Made by a program: the position numbers and the translations under genes. A stretch of DNA of 64,000 nucleotides from contig OY282456.1 in NCBI GenBank assembly GCA_958296225.1, forward strand, positions 2,170,001 through 2,234,000. Direction: 5' to 3'. Below are positions 7,795-15,575 of the stretch, piece after piece; position 1 is the stretch's first letter, and each line of letters starts with the position of its first letter. The DNA comes from an uncultured Dehalococcoidia bacterium (lineage in GTDB: Bacteria; Chloroflexota; Dehalococcoidia; Lucifugimonadales; UBA3495). The notes under the pieces were generated by a model, which was not told the origin of the DNA, searched no databases, and was given only the letters and a program-made list of their open reading frames with translations.

Positions 7795-9231
7795 ATGTGC
7801 GCTATGGTAAAGAATCGTAACGGGCTGACCATCACCACCGCCTCGCCAACCGCCGCCGAACACTACCAGGAGGGCCTCGACTTGGTGCTGTCGCAAAACT
7901 ACGGGTCGGAACCCGAGCTGCGCGCCGCCATTGCCGCCGACGACGGTTTCGCCATGGCCCATGTCGTCCTGGCCTACATCCTGCATCTGCAAATGGACGT
8001 GCCCGCCGCCCGCCAAGCCGCGGATTCGGCGCTGGAACTGTCGGCCGGCATTTCCCGGGAGGAACGGCAGCTGGCCCGGATTATGCACTGCTTCACCCAC
8101 GGCAAGGGCGCTGAGGCTATCGCGCTTGTCCACGAGCACCTGGACGACTTCCCCACCGACACGCTGGCCATGCGCGTCGCCCAACGGCTGTATATGCTGG
8201 GCTGCTTTGGCGCCGGCGTGCCCGATTTCCCCAACCACCTGATGGCGATGATGACCAAAGTGGCCCCCGCCAACGGCGACGATTGGGCCTTTCTGGGGCA
8301 GTATTCATTCGCCCACCACGAAACCAACCAGCCGGAAAAGGCGATGGCGCTGGCGACGCGCTCCCTGGAAGGCAACCCGCAGAACGCCGTGGCCTGCCAC
8401 TCCGTAACCCACTCCTACTTTGAGCAGGGCGACGCCGCCAACGGCGGCCGGTGGCTGGCCGACTGGCTGGACGGCTTCGACCGCCGCGCGTCTTACAATA
8501 CCCATCTCTCCTGGCATCTAGCCCTGTTTGAACTGGCGCAGGGGCGGTACAGTCAGGCTTTGGACTTGTACGAAACGCACATCCGCCCCGGCGTGCAGGC
8601 GCGCAACTTGGCCAACCTGGCCGACGCCGCCTCGCTGCTGTGGCGGCTGCAAGTCTATTCCGGCGAAACTCCCGGCAAGCCCTGGGACGAGGTTCTGGAT
8701 CTGGCAACTCCCGCCGCCGACAGCCCCGGCGCGGCGTTCCGCGACTGCCACGCCGCCCTGGCCTTCGCCGGCGCCGGCGACGCCGATGCCACGCAGCGAC
8801 TGGTTGACCGCCTCACCGCCCAGGGTGAGCAAGGCGACGACCTGTCCCGCGAGATGACCTTGCCGATCGCGCGGGGCGCCGCCGCCTTCGCCGCCGGCGA
8901 TTACGCCGCGGCCGCCGACCTGATGGGGCCGACGTATCCCATGCTGGCCCGCATCGGCGGCAGCCACGCCCAGCGCGAGGTCTTTGAGGACACGCTGCTA
9001 GAAACCTACATCCGCGCCGGCAGGTACGATGAGGCCAAGTCCATGCTGGACGAACGCCTTTCCCGCCGCTCCTCCGTGCGCGATACCTACTGGCTGGGCC
9101 GTCTGGAAGCCGAAGCGGTGTCGGGCAACCCCGAAGCGTCCCACCGGCTGCTGGCCGAGGCGCGGGCGGCCTGGGCGCCCACCGCCGAGGAAGGGGCCGC
9201 CGAACTGCAACGGCTGGCGGCGTCACTATAG
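7795..9231 (+). CDS. TTC38-like tetratricopeptide repeat protein
   Basis: The 478-aa protein has repeated helical pairs of TPR type and matches the TTC38 family: AEHYQEGLDLVLSQNY, MAHVVLAYILHLQ, SREERQLARIMHCF, NGDDWAFLGQYSFAHHETN and AVACHSVTHSYFEQGD. Family members are cytoplasmic with no established enzymatic role. An AGGAGG ribosome site (7780-7785) lies 9 nt before the ATG, and a TATGATAAT box occurs near 7746, so it has its own promoter region divergent from the R-M operon. It converges on the exonuclease gene, with a perfect palindrome between them. Confidence 0.8.
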   Translation: MCAMVKNRNGLTITTASPTAAEHYQEGLDLVLSQNYGSEPELRAAIAADDGFAMAHVVLAYILHLQMDVPAARQAADSALELSAGISREERQLARIMHCFTHGKGAEAIALVHEHLDDFPTDTLAMRVAQRLYMLGCFGAGVPDFPNHLMAMMTKVAPANGDDWAFLGQYSFAHHETNQPEKAMALATRSLEGNPQNAVACHSVTHSYFEQGDAANGGRWLADWLDGFDRRASYNTHLSWHLALFELAQGRYSQALDLYETHIRPGVQARNLANLADAASLLWRLQVYSGETPGKPWDEVLDLATPAADSPGAAFRDCHAALAFAGAGDADATQRLVDRLTAQGEQGDDLSREMTLPIARGAAAFAAGDYAAAADLMGPTYPMLARIGGSHAQREVFEDTLLETYIRAGRYDEAKSMLDERLSRRSSVRDTYWLGRLEAEAVSGNPEASHRLLAEARAAWAPTAEEGAAELQRLAASL

Positions 9232-9271
9232 CAAATGCCGGGCAGCAAACGCCGGTTTCGGCAAACCGGGC

Positions 9272-9295
9272 AGGGGCGAATAATTATTCGCCCCT
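9272..9295. terminator. 24-bp perfect palindrome between convergent genes
   Basis: AGGGGCGAATAA is followed directly by its exact reverse complement. It lies between the ends of the plus-strand TPR gene and the minus-strand exonuclease gene and overlaps the latter's last base pairs. It could terminate both transcripts; there is no U-tract, so the role is inferred from position and symmetry. Confidence 0.5.
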
Positions 9296-10169
9296 ACGGT
9301 TCCGGCAACCGGTTCAGCAGGGATTCCAGGCCCCGCGATTGGCACAAATCAGCAAAATCAGGTTGGCGCACTCCGGCCCAACGCAATTGTGCCGGCTCCG
9401 TCTCCGGCAGCGGCACATCCAGTCGCAAGGTAGCCAGGCGCCGGTACAGCAGCGCATCATCCCATTGGGCCGCCAGAGCGCGGGCCAGACTGGCGGCCCC
9501 ACGCACCTTAACGTCCCAAACTCCGGCGTCCGCCGGTATCCCGTCAATGCTGCCGTAGCGGGTGAGCAGGGCAGCCGTTGACCGCGCCCCCCAGCGCGGA
9601 ATGCCCGGAATACCGTCGGCAGCATCCCCCACCAGCGCCAGATAGTCAGGAATGGCGGACGGCGGGACGCCGAATTTGGCCACCACGCCGGCCTCGTCAA
9701 TCACCTCGCCTTTACGCCGGTCCAGCATCACCACCCGCTTGCCGGAAACCACTTGCGCCAGGTCCTTGTCCGGCGAACACAGCGCCACCCGCATAACCTC
9801 CGGCGCGGCGGCCAGGCGGACGGCCGCGGCGGCGATAGCGTCGTCGGCCTCAAACTCCACCATGGGCCACACGGTCAAGCCGAGGGCGGCGGTCACAACT
9901 TCGGCCAGCGGGAATTGAGCCAGCAGCGCCGGCTCAACGCCGTCGCCCGTCTTGTAGCCGGCGAACAGGTCGTTGCGGAACGAGCGAATCACCGTATCAA
10001 ATGCAACCCCAACGTGCGTAACGTCAGGCTGCCCTAACAGCGCAATAAGCGATTGCGCCAGCCCGTGGACGGCTTTGACGTCCGCGCCGTCGGGAGCAGT
10101 ACGCCCCGGACGCGGTGAGTAGTGAGCGCGAAACAGCTCGTAGGTGCCGTCAACGAGGTGGATGTTCAC
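9294..10169 (-). CDS. 5'-3' exonuclease / flap endonuclease (Pol I N-terminal domain family)
   Basis: The 291-aa stand-alone protein resembles the 5'-nuclease domain of DNA polymerase I. Metal-binding acidic residues are visible in HLVDGTYELFRAH (D7), THVGVAFD, FEADDAIAAAA, LCSPDKDLAQV and LVGDAADGIPGIPRWG. The last of these leads into the helix-hairpin-helix of the family. It would remove RNA primers or flaps during replication and repair. It starts at GTG 10169. It is the last gene of a minus-strand run that includes Uma2, malate synthase and the PEPCK-like gene. Confidence 0.9.
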   Translation of the reverse strand: MNIHLVDGTYELFRAHYSPRPGRTAPDGADVKAVHGLAQSLIALLGQPDVTHVGVAFDTVIRSFRNDLFAGYKTGDGVEPALLAQFPLAEVVTAALGLTVWPMVEFEADDAIAAAAVRLAAAPEVMRVALCSPDKDLAQVVSGKRVVMLDRRKGEVIDEAGVVAKFGVPPSAIPDYLALVGDAADGIPGIPRWGARSTAALLTRYGSIDGIPADAGVWDVKVRGAASLARALAAQWDDALLYRRLATLRLDVPLPETEPAQLRWAGVRQPDFADLCQSRGLESLLNRLPEP

Positions 10170-10262
10170 GGCGCCCAGGCTCCGCCGCTCAATGATTGAC
10201 CGTCCTCAGCAGCCGGAACAGTGTTCGTCATATCAACACGGCCTGGCGCATATTGGGTATGG

Positions 10263-10958
10263 CTATCCGGCATCGGTCTCGTGCCGGGCGAAAATCCGCC
10301 ACACCTCAAACACAAAGCCGGGCAGCCCCGGGTCGCCGCTGACGGTTTCCGGGGCGTCCAATATCGCGACGGCCATTCCGGGGCGATAGACGTACACCCG
10401 GCTATGGTACGGGTCAATCAGCCATCCCAGCAGCGCGCCGTTGGCGATGTAGCGCTCCATTTTGCGCTGCAAGGGCGGCAGCGTGTCGGCGCCCGACATT
10501 ATCTCCGCCACGAACACCGGGCAAACGGTAATCGGCCGGTCGGCGGCAAGGGGCGGCAGCGCGGCGACCTGTTCCGGTGACAGCCAGAGGGCATCCGGCC
10601 GTATCCGCGAACCGTCGGGCAAGCGCATATTGGCGTTGGCGCCGTGAGCCTCGCCCCCATGCTGCCGGTTCCAGATGCCGAGGTTAATGCCCAGCTCAAA
10701 CTCCGCGAACGAGCCTTTGCGATTCACCATGGGGTTGATTATCAACTCTCCTTCCGCAGTCAACTCCAGGTAGAAGCCGCGCCCTTCGTTGGCCTGGTGG
10801 AACCCGACGAACCACTGGTCGATTTCCGCGTCGGTGAGCTTGCCGGCCACGGATTCCAAGATGGGCCGGATGTTGACAGACAACGAATGCGGCAAGGCGA
10901 ACTCGTCGGCATCCGCGACGACGGCTGACGCATCTTTGCTGCCGGCAGCGGTGGTCAT
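10263..10958 (-). CDS. Uma2 family putative endonuclease (DUF820)
   Basis: The 231-aa protein has the Uma2 layout. An N-terminal helix-rich part includes GFYLELTAEGELIINPM. The central nuclease-like core is SRIRPDALWLSPEQV (conserved D in PDA), CPVFVAEIMSGADTL (the VxEI/VEV strand) and LPPLQRKMERYIANGALLGWLIDP, followed by RVYVYRPG. Uma2 proteins belong to the PD-(D/E)XK superfamily and are abundant in Cyanobacteria and Chloroflexota; their function is unsettled. It lies 10 bp downstream of malate synthase on the same strand. It is one of three Uma2 genes in this window. Confidence 0.82.
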   Translation of the reverse strand: MTTAAGSKDASAVVADADEFALPHSLSVNIRPILESVAGKLTDAEIDQWFVGFHQANEGRGFYLELTAEGELIINPMVNRKGSFAEFELGINLGIWNRQHGGEAHGANANMRLPDGSRIRPDALWLSPEQVAALPPLAADRPITVCPVFVAEIMSGADTLPPLQRKMERYIANGALLGWLIDPYHSRVYVYRPGMAVAILDAPETVSGDPGLPGFVFEVWRIFARHETDAG

Positions 10959-10968
10959 GGCAGTTATC

Positions 10969-12549
10969 CTAGTCCAGATAGCGGTAGCCGGGCAGCGTCA
11001 GGAACTCTACGAAGTCAGCGGAGAGGACGATTTCATCCAGCAGTTCCACCGCCTTGTCCAGCGCGCCGGCGTTAGCCGGCCCCCGTTGCTCCACCAACGC
11101 CGCCACTTCCTGCGCCCGAACTTGCCGGTACAGTCCGGCGGTGACGGGCCGGCCGTCGTCCAGGCTGGAACCGTGGTGAATCCATTGCCACAGCTGCGAG
11201 CGGGAAATCTCGGCGGTGGCAGCGTCTTCCATCAAGCCGTCGATGGCAACCGCGCCGTTGCCCCGTGTCCAGGCGTCAATGTACTGCAAGGCCACGCTGA
11301 TGTTGTTGCGGAGGCCGGCCTCGGTGATTTGACCCTCCGGCACGGCCAACAGGTCGTCGGGGGCGATGCGGACTTCCGGGATGACGGACAACTGGTTATC
11401 GGTGGCGAAAGCCGCCGCGAACACCTGCAACACCGGAGGCACCAGCCCCGGATGGGCTACCCAGGCGCCGTCGAACCCCTGGTCGGCCTCCCGCTGCTTG
11501 TCGGAACGCACCTGGGCGAAGGCGGCTTCGTTGGCCGCCGCGTCGTCCCGGCGCGGAATAAACGCGGACATCCCGCCCAGCGCGTGGGCGCCCCGCCGGT
11601 GGCAGGTGTTCACCAGCAACTGGGCTGCCGAAGTCAGGAAGTGCGTCGCCATCGTTACCTGCGCCCGGTCCGGGAACACCATATCGGCGCGCTTGTTGAA
11701 CACCTTGATAACGCTGAAAATGTAATCCCAGCGCCCCAGGTTCAACCCCGCCGGCCGTTCCCGCAGTTCGTACAGGATTTCCTCCATCTCAAAAGCGGCC
11801 AGAATATGCTCAATGAGGACGGTGGGGCTGATGGTTCCGCGCGGCAGGTCGAGCCGGTCTTCGGCGTAGTTGAACACGTCGTTCCAAAGCCGCGCCTCCT
11901 GGTGCGACTGCAGCTTGGGCAGATAGTAGTAGGGCCCCGTGCCGTGGCTCTGCTGGGCGATGTGGTTGTGATAGACGGTGAGGCCAAAGTCAAAGAAACT
12001 GCCGGCGACGGGTTCGCCGTCCACCAGCAGATGCCGTTCCATCAGATGCAGGCCGCGGGGGCGGACGCAGAGGGTAGCCGTCTCTGCGTTGAGATTATAC
12101 TGGCGTCCGTCGGGGGCGGCGTCGCTGATGGTACGACGGTAGGCGTCGCGCACGTTGAGCTGGCCGTCGAGGGTAGGCACCCAGGCGGGCGAGTGGGCGT
12201 CTTCAAAGTCGGTCATATAGACCTGCGCCCCGCAGTTCAGCGCATTGATGACCATGCGGCGGTTGGACGACGGGCCGGTGATTTCGACGCGCCGATTGGT
12301 CAAGTCCGCCGGGGCCGGCGCAACGCGCCAGTCGCCCTCGCGCACGCTGCGGGTTGCGGGCAGGAAATCGGGCGCCGCGCCGGCGTCAATCTCGGCCTGC
12401 CGTTGGACGCGGGCCTGCATCAACCGCCGCCGCGCCGTCTCAAAATTGCGATGCAGTTCGGCGACGAAGCCGAGGGCGTCACCGGTGACCACATCGGCGT
12501 ATTGCGCCGGAACGGGGCCGAGGATTTGGATGCTGTTGTTAGCTGTCAT
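10969..12549 (-). CDS. aceB: Malate synthase A
   Basis: The enzyme condenses glyoxylate and acetyl-CoA to malate in the glyoxylate cycle or in glyoxylate clearance. The protein is 526 aa from the chosen ATG at 12549 (MTANNSIQIL), typical of malate synthase A. Diagnostic stretches are VEITGPSSNRRMVINALN, YMTDFEDAHSPAW, GTGPYYYLPKLQSHQEARLW and the C-terminal ADQGFDGAWVAHPGLVPP. An in-frame start 25 codons upstream adds only proline-rich sequence with no family resemblance. No isocitrate lyase is present in the window. It sits downstream of a PEPCK-like gene, suggesting joint service in gluconeogenesis from C2 units. Confidence 0.95.
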   Translation of the reverse strand: MTANNSIQILGPVPAQYADVVTGDALGFVAELHRNFETARRRLMQARVQRQAEIDAGAAPDFLPATRSVREGDWRVAPAPADLTNRRVEITGPSSNRRMVINALNCGAQVYMTDFEDAHSPAWVPTLDGQLNVRDAYRRTISDAAPDGRQYNLNAETATLCVRPRGLHLMERHLLVDGEPVAGSFFDFGLTVYHNHIAQQSHGTGPYYYLPKLQSHQEARLWNDVFNYAEDRLDLPRGTISPTVLIEHILAAFEMEEILYELRERPAGLNLGRWDYIFSVIKVFNKRADMVFPDRAQVTMATHFLTSAAQLLVNTCHRRGAHALGGMSAFIPRRDDAAANEAAFAQVRSDKQREADQGFDGAWVAHPGLVPPVLQVFAAAFATDNQLSVIPEVRIAPDDLLAVPEGQITEAGLRNNISVALQYIDAWTRGNGAVAIDGLMEDAATAEISRSQLWQWIHHGSSLDDGRPVTAGLYRQVRAQEVAALVEQRGPANAGALDKAVELLDEIVLSADFVEFLTLPGYRYLD

Positions 12550-12592
12550 TTGCCGGTTCCATTGAGTGGGGGGTAGGGGTAAAGGTATTCTG

Positions 12593-13078
12593 CTAGCTGT
12601 CGCCAGCGGGTTCGTCGGGGTCAAGGGTAGGAGAGGCGGCTACCGGATAGCGTCCGTCGCCGTGATGGTGAAAGGCCAGGCGCAGCAACAGTTCGCGGTG
12701 GTTGCTCCGCATCTGCTGCGCCAGCACGTCAATTTTAGCGTTCAGATCGGCGGCCAGCGCGTCAATTTTGGCATTCAGGCCGGCGGCAGTGGCGTCAATT
12801 TTGGCGTTTAGACTGGCGCCGGTGGCGTCAATTTTGGCGTCCAGACCGGCGGCCACAGCGTCAATTTTAGCGTTCAGATCGGCGGCCACAGCGTCAATTT
12901 TGTTTTCTACGGCGGTAACTCGCTGGTTGAGCTGGGCGACCTCGGCGGCTAGCTTGGCGATGTCGGCGCGCACCTCCTGGCGGTTGGCGCGGGCGTCGGC
13001 GCGCAGGTAGAGCACCGCCCCGACGATAGTAACCACGAATACTACCAGGGGGATGATTAGCCGGAGTTCCTCCGTCAT
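12593..13078 (-). CDS. Membrane-anchored coiled-coil protein with 11-residue repeats
   Basis: The 161-aa product begins MTEELRLIIPLVVFVVTIVGA, one membrane helix at about residues 6-25. It continues as a long helical rod. From about residue 58 the sequence consists of six 11-residue repeats of the form AADLNAKIDAV, which would make a right-handed or straight coiled coil. The tail HHHGDGRYPVAASPTLDPDE ends the protein. It lies between the PEPCK-like and malate synthase genes. Its role is unknown; similar anchored rods occur widely, often duplicated near metabolic operons. Confidence 0.7.
   Translation of the reverse strand: MTEELRLIIPLVVFVVTIVGAVLYLRADARANRQEVRADIAKLAAEVAQLNQRVTAVENKIDAVAADLNAKIDAVAAGLDAKIDATGASLNAKIDATAAGLNAKIDALAADLNAKIDVLAQQMRSNHRELLLRLAFHHHGDGRYPVAASPTLDPDEPAGDS
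12725..12903. repeat. 33-bp tandem repeat, about six copies, in coding sequence
   Basis: TCAATTTT recurs exactly every 33 bp (12729, 12762, 12795, 12828, 12861, 12894). The unit encodes an 11-residue coiled-coil repeat on the minus strand. Copies differ at several bases, so the array is old or under selection at the protein level. Confidence 0.85.
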
Positions 13079-13127
13079 ATTCACTTGCACTGCCTCCCAC
13101 AAAATCATCGGGCCGGGGGGGTTGCCG

Positions 13128-15431
13128 CTACTCTGAGCGCAGGCCCAGGTCGGCCAGGGGGCGGCGGGCATCGGGAGCCAGCGACAGGCCCAGCCCGACG
13201 CCTTCCCCATATTTGCGCTGCAGCTCCCGCAGCTGGTAGGCCACCGGCCGCATTCCCTCGGCGCGGTGGGCCGCCACCTGGGCCAGCGTCTCGTAAGCCT
13301 CATCCAGCGACCAGTAGAACGACAGCAGCCAGGACAGCTCGCGTTCGTTGGTGGGCGACGGTATGTCGGCGATGTCCAGGATGGTGCTGACCACCTTGGT
13401 GTACCGGAGGATGCCGGCTTTATCCTGCTGGTCGCGTCCGTAGTAGCGGCGGCGCATCAGTTCCACTACCCGGTTGGTGTAATCCGCTTCGCCATAGATG
13501 TTGACGGGCAGCCACTTTTCGCGCAGGTCAACTACTTCGTTGCCGTCGGCGTCCACCACGGCCACGGCGACTTCCGAACGCAGCATCCCGTCGTATTCAA
13601 ACTTGACGGCGTTGCGGAGCAGGGCTTCCTGCAACACCATGGTCAGTTCACGGGGAATCTTCCGATAGCGGGCGCCGGCGGCCTCTTCGTTGGTATCCGC
13701 GCCGACGCCGCCGGTGTTGAAGGCGTAGTATTCCTGCGGCATTCCGCCCCAGGCCAGCTGCTGCAGCACGTGGTAGAGCAGGTTGGCGTTTTCGTCTTCC
13801 AGGCCGATGATGAAGGGGTCGGCGAAATATTCCACGTAGGGCCGGCCGATGGCGCCGATGGCCGCTCCCATTTGCACTGCCTCGCCGTACATCAGCACGC
13901 GGATATACTGCTCCAGGCTGAGGCGGCGCAGCGGCGGGATGACCGTGTTCTGCCGCATCACTTCCTGCCAGAACACCCGGTCGGTGCTGTCCATCGGCAC
14001 GTGCACCGAGTCGGTGAGCCGCCCGTCAGTGATGGCGGCAATCAGGTCCCGCGCCCCTTTGCGCTCCAACAGGCCGCGGCGGGACAGTATCATCCGCATA
14101 TTGCGAACCGGGTTTTCCAGGTAGTTGGGTTCCCGGCTGTCCGCGTGAACCGGGACGTTTTCCAGCGTCTCATCAGCGGCGGTAACGCCGGGCGCGCCGC
14201 GCAGCACGTCGTAGGTGATGGGGTCGTCGGCCCGGGTCAGGCCAAAGGGCACGGCGTAGAAGTTGTTTTCCGTGCCGTCGATGGCGTGGGAGATGAGGGC
14301 GCGCCGGCCGCCCCGGTTGCTGGCGATGGGAGTATCCAGCGGCTGCAGCAGCACGATGTCGTCGTTCATCGGATAGACCCCTTCCTCGGGGTCGGTGGGC
14401 AGATTGAGGAGGCCGGCCAGCTCGCTGTTGGCAATCTCCACCATGATGGTCAGCGTGCTCTTGCCGTGGAGCGACGGCCCCACCGTTACCAGCGCGGTGT
14501 TGGCAAGCGCTCCGTCCAGTTTGCGGACGCGGGCCATGCTCAGCGCCGCCTGCACGGCCAGCCCGTTGTTCTGCTTGACATGGTGCATGGCGATGGACAG
14601 CGGCCCCATCTTGTGCTCGCCCACGTAGTCAAAGCCGAAGTGCAGGGAGAGGCCCCGCGTGGGCGCCTTGAACACCAGCTGGGTGATGCCGGCCGCCCGC
14701 AGCCGTTCTTTCAAGTCCTCATCCAGCCCCAGGTCGTCCATCCAGTGGGGCACCGAAACTTCCAGGATGTCCGGCGGCTCCTGCCATTGTTCCCGGGGCA
14801 GGTCGAAGGTCAGCCGCCGCCACATATAGGGCGGCTGCATATAGCGGGTGCCAAACAGCAGCTGCCGCGCGTGGAAAGACCGGCCGGGCGCGTCGCAAAT
14901 CTGCCGGTCGGTCTGTACGATGCCCTCTCCGTTGGCGAAGTGGGCTTCCATCCGGTCGCAGACCCGGTGGAACACCTCCGTGAACAGCCGCTGATTGTCC
15001 TCGGAGAAAGCCAGCGCGTCGCGGTTGCGGGTGAATCCTTCAACGAAATACTGCGTCAGGTCAGGCCGGCGCACTACCCCCAGCTGGCTGAAAAAGGCCA
15101 GGCCGCCGTTGTCCAGACGGAACACCGTTTCCGGCCACACTTTAGCGGCGGCGCGCCCGGCGGCGTTGGCCGCGGCGGCCTCGGATTCCAAAGACTGCGC
15201 CTCGGCCAGCAATGCCGACTGCTGTTCCGACGGCAAGTCCTGGAATATTCGCATTTTGCCGACAATCCATTCCTCGGAGGGGTTATAGAGAGGGCTGTCG
15301 GTGCGCTGGCCCTGCCGGGCCAGGGCGCATAACCGGGTCAGCGCGGCTGCAAAGTCGGGGACGATTTCGGGGCCGGACAGCGGCGACTTGCCATCGGGCT
15401 GGTCGTTGGGGTTGGAGGTCGGGGTAGTCAA
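13128..15431 (-). CDS. Phosphoenolpyruvate carboxykinase (ATP)-like protein, large divergent form
   Basis: The protein has 767 residues from the TTG start at 15431 (GGGAGAAA lies just upstream). The P-loop is LVTVGPSLHGKSTLT, followed by MNDDIVLLQPL in the place of the kinase-2 motif. Next come an AIDGTENNFYAVPFG strand resembling the metal-binding acidic segment, TLENVPVHADSREPNYLENP like the ENV/TENTR region, and TVIPPLRRLSLEQYIRVLMYG like the VLPP/LTPEQA segment of ATP-PEPCK. Normal enzymes are about 530 aa; the extra 200 are mostly N-terminal. The likely reaction is oxaloacetate plus ATP to PEP. The neighbouring malate synthase supports a gluconeogenic role, but the assignment is by partial motif match. 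Confidence 0.62.
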   Translation of the reverse strand: MTTPTSNPNDQPDGKSPLSGPEIVPDFAAALTRLCALARQGQRTDSPLYNPSEEWIVGKMRIFQDLPSEQQSALLAEAQSLESEAAAANAAGRAAAKVWPETVFRLDNGGLAFFSQLGVVRRPDLTQYFVEGFTRNRDALAFSEDNQRLFTEVFHRVCDRMEAHFANGEGIVQTDRQICDAPGRSFHARQLLFGTRYMQPPYMWRRLTFDLPREQWQEPPDILEVSVPHWMDDLGLDEDLKERLRAAGITQLVFKAPTRGLSLHFGFDYVGEHKMGPLSIAMHHVKQNNGLAVQAALSMARVRKLDGALANTALVTVGPSLHGKSTLTIMVEIANSELAGLLNLPTDPEEGVYPMNDDIVLLQPLDTPIASNRGGRRALISHAIDGTENNFYAVPFGLTRADDPITYDVLRGAPGVTAADETLENVPVHADSREPNYLENPVRNMRMILSRRGLLERKGARDLIAAITDGRLTDSVHVPMDSTDRVFWQEVMRQNTVIPPLRRLSLEQYIRVLMYGEAVQMGAAIGAIGRPYVEYFADPFIIGLEDENANLLYHVLQQLAWGGMPQEYYAFNTGGVGADTNEEAAGARYRKIPRELTMVLQEALLRNAVKFEYDGMLRSEVAVAVVDADGNEVVDLREKWLPVNIYGEADYTNRVVELMRRRYYGRDQQDKAGILRYTKVVSTILDIADIPSPTNERELSWLLSFYWSLDEAYETLAQVAAHRAEGMRPVAYQLRELQRKYGEGVGLGLSLAPDARRPLADLGLRSE

Positions 15432-15562
15432 GGCGTTTCTCCCGATGGGCTGGGTAAGCAAGGCGTGGCCGGCAAGGACGCCAACATTGCCCGATTATGC
15501 TACCCCTAACCGCCAAATGTGTCAAAAATTGCGCCAAAAATTGCGCCGCTCCCCGCCCGTGC

Positions 15563-15568
15563 TACAAT
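15563..15568 (+). promoter_or_regulatory. -10-like TACAAT 7 nt before the type IIG start
   Basis: TACAAT ends 7 nt upstream of the ATG at 15576, so transcription would begin at or next to the start codon. No ribosome site fits in the gap. This predicts a leaderless mRNA. Confidence 0.4.
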
Positions 15569-15575
15569 CCCCGCC

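Noticed and set aside
12725..12903. Regular 33-bp spacing resembling a CRISPR array
   Set aside because: The units are contiguous coding repeats of a coiled coil, with no spacers of unique sequence and no cas genes nearby.
13266..15332. Long open frame antisense to the PEPCK-like gene
   Set aside because: The same GC effect; the sense strand carries the recognizable P-loop and other motifs.
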